Source: JALYIM01 sp040003205
GTDB taxonomy: Bacteria > Acidobacteriota > Terriglobia > Terriglobales > Acidobacteriaceae
DNA: 12,852 bases
Assembly: GCA_040003205.1 (NCBI GenBank)
Contig: JBDUDA010000061.1
Coordinates: forward strand, 1 to 12,852
Direction of reading: 5' to 3'
Under the pieces are notes generated by a model, which searched no databases, was not told where the DNA came from, and saw only the letters and a program-made list of their open reading frames with translations. This document shows positions 1 to 5,582 of the stretch, one piece after another; within the stretch, counting starts at the first letter, position 1, and the number at the start of each line of letters is the position of its first letter. The translations under genes were made by a program, and so were the position numbers.

Positions 1-20
1 GCTCGCTCGAGATGACAGAG
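1..20. repeat. Dispersed intergenic repeat, partial copy at window edge
   Basis: The first 20 bases (GCTCGCTCGAGATGACAGAG) match the end of the repeat family seen in full elsewhere in the window; the closest copy ends near 10404 with the same CTCGAGATGACA. Only the end of this copy is visible. The bases from 21 to 130 hold nothing recognisable. Confidence 0.6.
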
Positions 21-130
21 TGCGGATAGGACGAGGATTGAATCAGGCAAGGCATGAGAATCAAGTTCGAATTTTCCGTTGCGGTCTCACATGAAATAGA
101 GTCTTCGCCAGCCTTCGCAAGCTAAACACT

Positions 131-1030
131 TCAATACAGTCCCGGTTCTCCTGCCGGACGCGTCTTCCATCGGCGATGCACCCATAGCCATTGGTCGGGA
201 TAGCGGCGCACGTAACTTTCGATGACTTTCGTAAACAGCGCAGTGTTAGCCACAACATCCACGACATCATCTCCGGTGCGGGAGAGTTGCAGCGCTGGAT
301 CGAACCGTAGCCGATACTTCTTCAATTCGGCGTCCCAAAAAGTGAAGCCCGGAACTACCGCAGCTTCCGTGTGCAATGCAATCTTGGCCAGCCCGCTTGC
401 GGTGCAGGCTTTAATTCCGAAGAAATCCACGAATACTCCCTGCGGCGGCGTCATGTTTGTATCCATCAAAATTCCAACGGTCTCGCCGGCCTTCATGGCG
501 AAGAGCAACGCGCGTCCAAATTCGTCTTTGTCCAGCATGGCATTGCCGTGGGCGGTCCGGTATTGGCGGGTCAAGCGATCGAGATATGGATTGTCAAGCG
601 AACGCATCACTACTTTGAGGGGATGCCCGTACAAGGAATGAGCGAAGGCCGAGAGTTCCCATCCACCGATGTGCGCGGTGAGAAACAAGACTCCCTTAGC
701 GCGAGCCAGCGCGTGCTCGAAATTCTCGAATCCGTCATAGACCACGACGTCGCTTACATTTTCACGCGTGTACTTCGGGAAGAGACAAATCTCCGCTAAC
801 TGGCGTCCGAGGGAAGTAAAAACGCCACGCAGGATTCGGGCCCGTTCCCGTTCATTTTTTTCTGGGTACGCCAGTTCGAGATTTCGCATGCCAACACGCC
901 GCAGGCGCATGTGAAGAAAATAGATTTTCCAGGCGAGAGTAATCGCAGCCGCGCGTGCGAGTGAACGGGGCAACGCGCCGATACTCTTGACGATCAACCA
1001 CGCCAGCGCGTACTCGAGTCGTTGCCGCAT
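131..1030 (-). CDS. LpxL/HtrB-family lysophospholipid (lipid A) acyltransferase
   Basis: This 299-residue protein belongs to the LpxL/LpxM/HtrB family, which transfers a second acyl chain from acyl-ACP to a lipid A precursor at the inner face of the cytoplasmic membrane. An N-terminal hydrophobic stretch (about residues 8-38) would anchor it. The catalytic HX4E motif is H120-I-G-G-W-E125. The family's MDTN...GVFVDFFG block and the C-terminal WLWVHRRWK block are both present, and the length fits the family (about 290-310). The frame stays open up to 1180, but that extension crosses the terminator at 1118-1148 and the end of the upstream gene. The ATG at 1030 lies about 16 bases downstream of a -10-like box and has no Shine-Dalgarno sequence. 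The family call is firm; which acyl chain and acceptor it uses cannot be told. Confidence 0.9.
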   Translation of the reverse strand: MRQRLEYALAWLIVKSIGALPRSLARAAAITLAWKIYFLHMRLRRVGMRNLELAYPEKNERERARILRGVFTSLGRQLAEICLFPKYTRENVSDVVVYDGFENFEHALARAKGVLFLTAHIGGWELSAFAHSLYGHPLKVVMRSLDNPYLDRLTRQYRTAHGNAMLDKDEFGRALLFAMKAGETVGILMDTNMTPPQGVFVDFFGIKACTASGLAKIALHTEAAVVPGFTFWDAELKKYRLRFDPALQLSRTGDDVVDVVANTALFTKVIESYVRRYPDQWLWVHRRWKTRPAGEPGLY

Positions 1031-1045
1031 CTTAAGGGAAAACGG

Positions 1046-1074
1046 ACGGTAGCATTGGGAAAATGCACTGTCAA
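1046..1074 (-). promoter_or_regulatory. Candidate sigma70-type promoter of the acyltransferase gene
   Basis: On the minus strand a perfect TTGACA (1074-1069) is followed after 17 bases by TACCGT (1051-1046), preceded by TGC as in an extended -10. The predicted start of transcription, about 1039, lies only some 10 bases before the ATG at 1030, so the leader is nearly absent. The -10 matches only 3 of 6 consensus bases, but the -35, the spacing and the position after a terminator all agree. Confidence 0.5.
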
Positions 1075-1117
1075 ATTGGATGCATGGGAAGATTGGAATC
1101 GAGTGCAGGAAGAGAGG

Positions 1118-1148
1118 AAAAACACGGAGCGACGCGCGTCGCCCCGTG
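1118..1148 (-). terminator. Intrinsic terminator after the SYLF gene
   Basis: Arms at 1123-1135 and 1136-1148 form a 13-bp inverted repeat with one mismatch (12 of 13 pairs; the centre GCGC would form the loop). Read on the minus strand, the hairpin is followed at once by five T (1122-1118). It begins 7 bases after the SYLF stop codon, so it should end that transcript and separate it from the acyltransferase gene. Confidence 0.75.
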
Positions 1149-1155
1149 CATCCCT

Positions 1156-1845
1156 CTACCGGCTGGCCGATTTTGCCCATTTCGACAGGGTCTGTAAAAA
1201 CGGATACGCGGATTGCGAGGAGTCCACGGTGGTCAACGAAGTCTCGAAGGGAATACTGCGTCCATAAAATAATCGAGTAGCGTCGCGATCCTGGCGAATG
1301 GCCGCGCCGTTTAGCTCAACTCCAGCGAACGCGCCACGTGCGCGCGAGTAGCTGAGCACCTGGGCTCGCAGCTTCCAATCGGTATCGGCAGCAGCATGGC
1401 GGCCGATGGGCCCGGCGGCAACGCTGGCGTCCGCTCCCAACTTAAACTTGCTCGATAACAAATTGGCCATTCCCTGGTGGTTCATAACCAGCATTACCAG
1501 GTCAACCGCCTGCCCCCCCACTTGAAACCCGAAACTTCCACCCTGGATACTGAAAAATGCCGGCGAGCTCCAACCTTTCGCTAAACGGCAGCTCGCGACT
1601 CCACGCCCAAAGCGAGCACCCACGATGAAACCGCCCTTGAACATCGAAGGCACTACTGCGACACACTCCGCAGCACCCAACACATCGTCGGGAATTCCAC
1701 GGTCGGGGGTGCCTTGAATTTCGTTGAGAACGGCGGCAGCAGCGCTGATCCGGTCTTGCGAGCTGTTACTTTCTTCGTCATTCTCTTTGGCAAAACCGGC
1801 CGTACACATCGCGGCAACCACGCACAGCAGCAGAAATCTTTTCAT
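1156..1845 (-). CDS. Secreted SYLF (Ysc84-like) domain protein
   Basis: This 229-residue protein has an N-terminal signal peptide (basic MKR, hydrophobic core to about residue 17, probable cleavage after A-G-F-A19). A SYLF/Ysc84 domain covers about residues 35-215. Visible signatures are the I-P-D-D-V-L-G-A-A-E-C-V-A-V-V-P segment (51-66), the glycine-rich GGFIVGARFGRGV block (71-83), the SFGFQVGGQAVDLVML stretch (104-119) and a C-terminal RLFYGR (191-196). SYLF domains bind lipids in eukaryotes; in bacteria the family is common but of unknown role, so a periplasmic lipid-associated role is only a guess. Cysteines C8 and C14 do not sit in a good lipobox. The start ATG at 1845 has only a weak GGA upstream. 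It is transcribed alone, with a terminator directly after it. Confidence 0.88.
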   Translation of the reverse strand: MKRFLLLCVVAAMCTAGFAKENDEESNSSQDRISAAAAVLNEIQGTPDRGIPDDVLGAAECVAVVPSMFKGGFIVGARFGRGVASCRLAKGWSSPAFFSIQGGSFGFQVGGQAVDLVMLVMNHQGMANLLSSKFKLGADASVAAGPIGRHAAADTDWKLRAQVLSYSRARGAFAGVELNGAAIRQDRDATRLFYGRSIPFETSLTTVDSSQSAYPFLQTLSKWAKSASR

Positions 1846-1989
1846 TTTTCCAGCTTTCTAATGTTTTGAAATTGAGGACGACCTAAGTCTAAGGGGAAGA
1901 TCGAGTTTGCTGCATGAAAAGCGGGTCCGGGTATCCAACTGCTTACGTTGCAGGAATTTTCGTGCCTTGGACGCCTGGTTGATATGAGG

Positions 1990-2030
1990 GTAAAACAGCA
2001 GGTCCCGCGACTTCGCTCGGGATGACAGTC
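1990..2030. repeat. Dispersed intergenic repeat, short copy
   Basis: The segment carries the family's two hallmarks, AGCAGGTCCC near its left side and CTCGGGATGACAG at its right end. It lacks the longer palindromic middle seen at 3613-3683 and 7328-7396. Translated on the minus strand it gives CHPERSRGT, a well-known artefact sequence. Confidence 0.7.
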
Positions 2031-2132
2031 ATGATTCGATGACATCCATGACCCGAGAACTCATCAGTCTCGTTGCAGGTGATTCAACTTCTGGATATGA
2101 CAAGATTGGCGGGAATGTAAAAACGAGCTAGC

Positions 2133-2184
2133 AAAAAAATGTGGGGCTGGCAGCGGTGACCCTAAATCTCCGCTCCCAACCCCA
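2133..2184 (-). terminator. Intrinsic terminator downstream of the response regulator
   Basis: A 15-base arm at 2170-2184 and its partner at 2142-2156 pair at 13 of 15 positions, with a 13-base loop. On the minus strand the hairpin is followed by CA and then seven T (2139-2133). Orientation and position fit termination of the response regulator transcript, 195 bases past its stop codon. Confidence 0.65.
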
Positions 2185-2378
2185 TCTCCCAGGTTCTGTG
2201 GTAGGTGAATGGAGTATGCGTCGAAGGCAAAATACCGGCAAGATTACGATGGACACTGTCCTTAAGTAACCAGCGTGACTATTCAGCCGGATTAACAATT
2301 GGCGGGGTTATTCAGACGCGAATCTGGGGTCTGGCGATTCACGAGCGACCCTGCTACGTGTTTGCCGGCAAAGCGCCT

Positions 2379-3035
2379 CTATTTTGCGATGACCAGCGAA
2401 TGCGTGATGGCATGCACCGAGAGAGCAATGCGATTTTGCACGCCGACTTTGCGCATCAACTTCGCGACGTGGGCCTTTACCGTACGTTCCTCAATGCCGA
2501 GTGCGGAGCCAATTTCTTTATTCGAACGGCCTACGACCAGCATTTCCAATACTTCCTTTTCGCGGTCGGTGAAAGTTACGCGGCCCGCTGGAAAGATGCG
2601 TCCGGGCGAAGAGCTGACGCGTTCAATAAACATGGAGAGCACGTGCCGCGGCGCCCACACCGAGCCTTTACTGACAATCCGGATCGCTTGCACGAATTCG
2701 GCTGGTGAAGCAGCTTCGTCTACGTAACCCTTTGCGCCCGCGGCGATAGCTTTGAGGATGGTCTCGTCGTCCACGCCCGAGCCGGTAACGATGATGCGAA
2801 GATCTGGCCGGGTCGCCTTAAGGCTGGCCATGGTATCGAACAGGTTTTGGCCGCTGCGATTGCCGAGCAGAACCAGATCAATGTTCTCCAGCGTGCCAAT
2901 TTCGGGGAGCGAGGCTGATACCAGTTCGAAATCAGACTCAGAATCAAACAGGGCGCGAAATCCCACAAACCGCAGTGGATCACTTTCCACTACGGCAATA
3001 CGGATGAGCGGTTTTCTTGCCATTGCAGCTTTCAT
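2379..3035 (-). CDS. NarL/LuxR-type response regulator with degenerate receiver
   Basis: This 218-residue protein has a CheY-like receiver (about residues 11-128) and a LuxR-type helix-turn-helix (about 155-212: FTDREKEVLEMLVVGRSN..., T175-V-K-A-H). It should be a DNA-binding transcription regulator. The acidic pocket keeps E17 and D19, and T84 is present. The expected phospho-acceptor is glycine: the block reads D53-L-V-L-L-G58-N-R, where family members have VLLD. The conserved lysine is also lost (G103-Y-V-D-E107). It probably does not work by ordinary Asp phosphorylation. The ATG at 3035 is chosen because AAGGA lies 5 bases upstream; the frame extends to 3149 without support. It is divergent from the pilin-like gene at 3168, a layout common for a regulator and its target. 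Confidence 0.9.
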   Translation of the reverse strand: MKAAMARKPLIRIAVVESDPLRFVGFRALFDSESDFELVSASLPEIGTLENIDLVLLGNRSGQNLFDTMASLKATRPDLRIIVTGSGVDDETILKAIAAGAKGYVDEAASPAEFVQAIRIVSKGSVWAPRHVLSMFIERVSSSPGRIFPAGRVTFTDREKEVLEMLVVGRSNKEIGSALGIEERTVKAHVAKLMRKVGVQNRIALSVHAITHSLVIAK

Positions 3036-3062
3036 GCGGTTCCTTACTCGAAAGATGTCGCT

Positions 3063-3091
3063 AGCATAACGGCAGCGGAGGCATATCCCAA
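3063..3091 (-). promoter_or_regulatory. Candidate promoter of the response regulator
   Basis: On the minus strand TTGGGA (3091-3086) and TATGCT (3068-3063) are separated by 17 bases; each matches 4 of 6 consensus bases. The predicted leader is about 20 bases and contains the AAGGA ribosome binding site. Confidence 0.4.
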
Positions 3092-3104
3092 GCAAAGTAA
3101 CGGT

Positions 3105-3131
3105 TTGGCAATTACGGGAGTAACATACAAT
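3105..3131 (+). promoter_or_regulatory. Candidate promoter of the pilin-like secreted protein
   Basis: TTGGCA (3105-3110, 5 of 6 to TTGACA) and TACAAT (3126-3131, 5 of 6 to TATAAT) are 15 bases apart, slightly short. The predicted start lies near 3138, leaving a leader of about 30 bases with GAGGA before the ATG at 3168. The -35 box lies back to back with that of the divergent regulator gene, 13 bases away. Confidence 0.5.
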
Positions 3132-3153
3132 GGCTGATATGGAAATCATTGTA
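3126..3153. promoter_or_regulatory. Perfect 7-bp dyad overlapping the -10 box, possible operator
   Basis: TACAATG (3126-3132) and CATTGTA (3147-3153) are perfect inverted repeats with a 14-base spacer, so the half-site centres are 21 bp apart, two helical turns. The left half contains the TACAAT -10 box of the downstream gene. A dimeric repressor, or autoregulation by the divergent regulator, would fit. A leader hairpin is unlikely because the left arm is upstream of the predicted transcript start. Confidence 0.35.
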
Positions 3154-3167
3154 AGGAATGAGGAAAA

Positions 3168-3608
3168 ATGACGAAATCATCCCTGGGATGCGGTTGGATT
3201 TTGGCGGCGGTAATGGCTTTAGGCTTAACGCTTTCGGCACAGACAGCTTATCAACCGAAATTCAAGGGTGATCCGGCGCGCTCCGACTCCGAAGCTAAGG
3301 CGCTGGGATACATGCGCACCGTAACTCGCGCTCAAAAACAGTACGACAAGAAAAATGGTAAGTATGCCAAGTCATTGAACGAACTTGTGCATACCGGCTC
3401 TTTCACCAAACGCATGACCCAGACAGATCGCGGAGATTACACTGTCACTTTTCGCCAGCGCAAAGACGGTTATCAACTTACTATGACGCCCAAGCAGCTC
3501 GATCCCCAGCATCGTTCGTTCTACGCCGATGAAGATGGCGATATCCACGCCGATGAAGAGAAAGCGGCGACCGAGAAGTCGCTGAAGGTGCATGAGGCAC
3601 GTTTTTAG
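3168..3608 (+). CDS. Small secreted protein resembling the globular part of a type IV pilin
   Basis: This 146-residue protein has a Sec-type signal peptide (hydrophobic core about residues 9-23, likely cut after S-A24 or T-A27). It lacks the G-F-[ST]-L-[IV]-E prepilin start. The mature part resembles the globular domain of acidobacterial major pilins: A45-L-G-Y-M-R-T-V-T, like their S-L-R-T-I-N-T; then K-Y-A-K-S-L-N-E-L (65-73), and R116-S-F-Y-A-D-E-D-G-D-I-H127, like R-S-F-Y-S-D-Q-S-G-V-I-R. The pilin parallel is from memory of the family, so the function is uncertain; it cannot assemble like a normal pilin without the N-terminal helix. GAGGA sits 5 bases before the ATG. The C-terminus (about 128-146) is lysine/glutamate-rich. 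Confidence 0.8.
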   Translation: MTKSSLGCGWILAAVMALGLTLSAQTAYQPKFKGDPARSDSEAKALGYMRTVTRAQKQYDKKNGKYAKSLNELVHTGSFTKRMTQTDRGDYTVTFRQRKDGYQLTMTPKQLDPQHRSFYADEDGDIHADEEKAATEKSLKVHEARF

Positions 3609-3612
3609 CTAA

Positions 3613-3683
3613 GGAAAAGCAGGTCCCTCCACTCTCTGCTGATTCGCTTTCCGCGAATCAATTCGTCAGTCGGGATGACAGAG
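3613..3683. repeat. Dispersed intergenic repeat, full-length copy with palindromic core
   Basis: The copy runs from AAAAGCAGGTCCCTCCACTC to GTCGGGATGACAGAG. Its middle holds the inverted repeat GATTCGC (3641-3647) / GCGAATC (3653-3659) with a 5-base loop. It begins just after the stop of the pilin-like gene and could fold in its transcript, although no T-run follows. Confidence 0.75.
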
Positions 3684-3749
3684 CAACCGCAGCGAAAGAT
3701 GAACGGCTGGCGATGTACTGGTGGCCACAACGAGGCGAATATCGTCTGC

Positions 3750-3755
3750 TACAAT
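3750..3755 (+). promoter_or_regulatory. Candidate -10 box (TACAAT) for the Ig-like domain gene
   Basis: TACAAT follows TGC, as in an extended -10. No good -35 lies at normal spacing. A start of transcription near 3762 would give a leader of about 48 bases to the ATG at 3810. Confidence 0.3.
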
Positions 3756-3809
3756 CTTCGTACGTGGCACACAGGCGATGGTTTAAAGCTCACCTGCGGA
3801 CTTCTCCTT

Positions 3810-4436
3810 ATGCCAAATAATTCGCGCAATCTTAAGATGTTGGCAGTTTTTGCGATGCTCCTGGTCGTGGCTTCCGGCGCCGGATGCAAAGGGTTTTTCG
3901 TGAATCCAACGCTCACGTCAGTGACCATTGGGCCGCCCACGCCCACGATTCAGCAGGGGAACACACTGCAGATGGCGGCGACTGGAACTTACAATGATGG
4001 CACCACGAAGACGCTGAGTTCCAATTTGTTTTGGAGCAGCTCAGATGCAACCGTGGCCAGCGTTAGCACGACCGGTTTAGTGACCGCGCTCTCGGTAGGA
4101 ACAGCACAACTCAGCGCCGCCTCCGGAACGGTGACGGGCACTACCACGCTGACCGTTTCGCTCGGGAACATCACTCGCATCGCGGTCACTCCAACCAATA
4201 GCAGCACGCTCCAGGGCACGACGGTCCAATTCACTGCCATTGCTACGACATCGGACGGCGTAGCCCACGACATTACATCGAGCGCGCAATGGAATTCGTC
4301 GAATTCCAGCGCGGGCACGATCAACAGCGCCGGACTCTTCACGGCAGCGCCCTCCGTTACATCGGCTCAGATAACCACCGTGAGTGCGACGTCTGGAAAC
4401 ATCACGGGGCAGACTGGTTTGACAGTCAATCCGTAA
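3810..4436 (+). CDS. Probable lipoprotein with two bacterial Ig-like (BIG2) domains
   Basis: This 208-residue protein has a hydrophobic export signal (about residues 10-22) followed by A-S-G-A-G-C26, a loose lipobox without the usual L/V/I at -3. It is therefore either a lipoprotein or a secreted protein. Two Ig-like BIG2 modules follow, about 34-117 and 120-207. Each begins with V-T-like I-x-x-I/V-T/G-P, has a T-x-Q-F/M-x-A-x-x-T core and a W-S/N-S-S segment (W75, W161), then G-L-V/F-T-A. Composition is rich in Thr/Ser and poor in charge, as is usual for extracellular beta-sandwich proteins. The role is probably surface or adhesive, but no binding partner can be inferred. The frame is open from 3675, but that part overlaps the repeat and promoter; start 3810 puts the signal at the N-terminus, and 3837 is an alternative. 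Neither has a good ribosome binding site. Confidence 0.8.
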   Translation: MPNNSRNLKMLAVFAMLLVVASGAGCKGFFVNPTLTSVTIGPPTPTIQQGNTLQMAATGTYNDGTTKTLSSNLFWSSSDATVASVSTTGLVTALSVGTAQLSAASGTVTGTTTLTVSLGNITRIAVTPTNSSTLQGTTVQFTAIATTSDGVAHDITSSAQWNSSNSSAGTINSAGLFTAAPSVTSAQITTVSATSGNITGQTGLTVNP

Positions 4437-4536
4437 AAAGATTTTTTATCAGCGAGGATTTCCCTTCTGGGAATCGCTCTCTCGCAGGTAATGAATCGGT
4501 TAACCTTCCTTCGAATTCTGCTCCGAGATCCTGCGC

Positions 4537-4542
4537 TATAGT
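4537..4542 (+). promoter_or_regulatory. Candidate -10 box (TATAGT) close to the start of the SH3-domain lipoprotein
   Basis: TATAGT (5 of 6 to consensus) ends 9 bases before the TTG start at 4552, so transcription would begin at or within a few bases of the start codon. No convincing -35 is seen at 16-18 bp spacing. Confidence 0.35.
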
Positions 4543-4551
4543 GTTTGTGGC

Positions 4552-5580
4552 TTGCGAAAACGACCCCCAAAGTTTGCGTGGTTTGTTGCATCGGCATGCT
4601 TGTTCGCGGTTGCGCTGCTCTTATCTGGATGCAAGCGTGGCCGTCACGGAGAGCAGGAGTTTGCCTATGTTTCCTCTGCTCAAGCTGTGCTTCGTGACCA
4701 CCTCGCGGCAGTGTACGAAAAGAGTGGTGTGGTTAAGAATGGCGAGCGGGTCGAGGTGTTGGAGCGGGAGCGGCGCTTCGCCCGAGTTCGGACGTCGAGC
4801 GGAAGTGAGGGCTGGGTGGAGCAACGCAATCTGGTCACCCAGGATGTTTATGAGCAATTCCAGAAATTGGCGCGTGACGAGCAAAAATCTCCCGTGCAGG
4901 CCGCAGGCATCACTCACAACGAAAGCAATCTTCATGTCACTCCCGGCAGGGATACCGATCACCTTTACCAGTTGAGTGAAGGTTCAAAACTCTCCTTACT
5001 GAGGCGCGCTTCCGCTGAAAAGACAACAGGTGCTGCATCCGCAAAACCGGGCGCGACCAAATCTGCCAAAACCGCAGCTGCTCCTTTAGAAGACTGGTGG
5101 CTGGTGCGGGACTCTCAACAGCACGTCGGTTGGATTCTTTCGAGAATGGTGGATCTGGATGTGCCCATCGAGATTGCTCAATATGCCGAGGGCCAGCGCA
5201 TGGTGGCGTCATTTGTGCTCAATCAGGTAAGCGATGGAGACAAGAAAATCTCGCAATATCTCGTACTGTTCACTCAGCCGAAAGATGGCATGCCCTTCGA
5301 CTTCGATCAAGTGCGGGTCTTTACCTGGAACGTCCGGCGGCACCGCTATGAAACCGCCTATCGCGAGCGCAAGTTAAATGGCATTCTGCCAGTCAGGGTT
5401 TCGCAGGAAAGTTTCGACAAAGAGGGGACGCTTCCGGTTTTCGTGGTGCACGTCAAAGACGATGCCGGCAACATTACGGACCGAAAGTACAAGCTCAATA
5501 CGCCCATTGTGCGGCGTGTTCTCGCACCGGGCGAACAGAAAGAAGCTCCGCAGCAACGAGCTCACGGGCATCACTCTTAA
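4552..5580 (+). CDS. Lipoprotein with tandem SH3-like domains
   Basis: This 342-residue protein starts with TTG and has a basic N-terminus (R-K-R), a hydrophobic core and a textbook lipobox L24-S-G-C27, so it should be a membrane-anchored lipoprotein. A bacterial SH3-like domain lies at about 37-95 (A-Y-V-S...V-L-R...V-x-N-G-E-R-V-E-V-L-E...W88-V). A second, weaker one, split by an Ala/Lys-rich insert (about 154-178), lies at about 120-203 (N126-L-H-V-T-P-G...W182-W-L-V-R...G-W194-I). The C-terminal 110 residues are unassigned. SH3b domains often bind peptidoglycan or cell-wall peptides; here that is inference. An in-frame stop at 4501-4503 and a lack of other starts support TTG at 4552. No Shine-Dalgarno is visible, and a -10-like TATAGT lies just upstream. 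Its stop is 2 bases from the stop of the convergent aminotransferase gene. Confidence 0.85.
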   Translation: MRKRPPKFAWFVASACLFAVALLLSGCKRGRHGEQEFAYVSSAQAVLRDHLAAVYEKSGVVKNGERVEVLERERRFARVRTSSGSEGWVEQRNLVTQDVYEQFQKLARDEQKSPVQAAGITHNESNLHVTPGRDTDHLYQLSEGSKLSLLRRASAEKTTGAASAKPGATKSAKTAAAPLEDWWLVRDSQQHVGWILSRMVDLDVPIEIAQYAEGQRMVASFVLNQVSDGDKKISQYLVLFTQPKDGMPFDFDQVRVFTWNVRRHRYETAYRERKLNGILPVRVSQESFDKEGTLPVFVVHVKDDAGNITDRKYKLNTPIVRRVLAPGEQKEAPQQRAHGHHS

Positions 5581-5582
5581 GC

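Larger units (their letters stand above)
1846..2378. other. Gene-free spacer (533 bp) with one repeat copy and one terminator
   Basis: Open frames here are short, and the one starting at 2045 on the minus strand is just the translated repeat. The stretch holds a repeat copy (1990-2030) and the terminator at 2133-2184. A small palindrome, GGACA-C-TGTCC, lies at 2251-2261. I see no RNA gene and no clear promoter for the SYLF gene. The 194 bases between the response regulator stop and its terminator would be an unusually long 3' untranslated region, with no plausible small gene in it. Confidence 0.55.

Noticed and set aside
1031..1180. A 50-residue N-terminal extension of the acyltransferase
   Set aside because: It crosses the terminator, the promoter and the end of the SYLF gene, and the sequence is not like the family; the start at 1030 fits better.
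1842..2045. Open frame of 67 codons on the minus strand
   Set aside because: It contains C-H-P-E-R-S-R-G-T, the translation of the dispersed repeat, and has no coding character.
2205..2727. Two plus-strand open frames
   Set aside because: They overlap the well-supported response regulator in antisense and have no recognisable domain or start signal.
4451..4478. Imperfect hairpin after the Ig-like domain gene
   Set aside because: The stem needs several bulges and no T-run follows; not strong enough to call a terminator.
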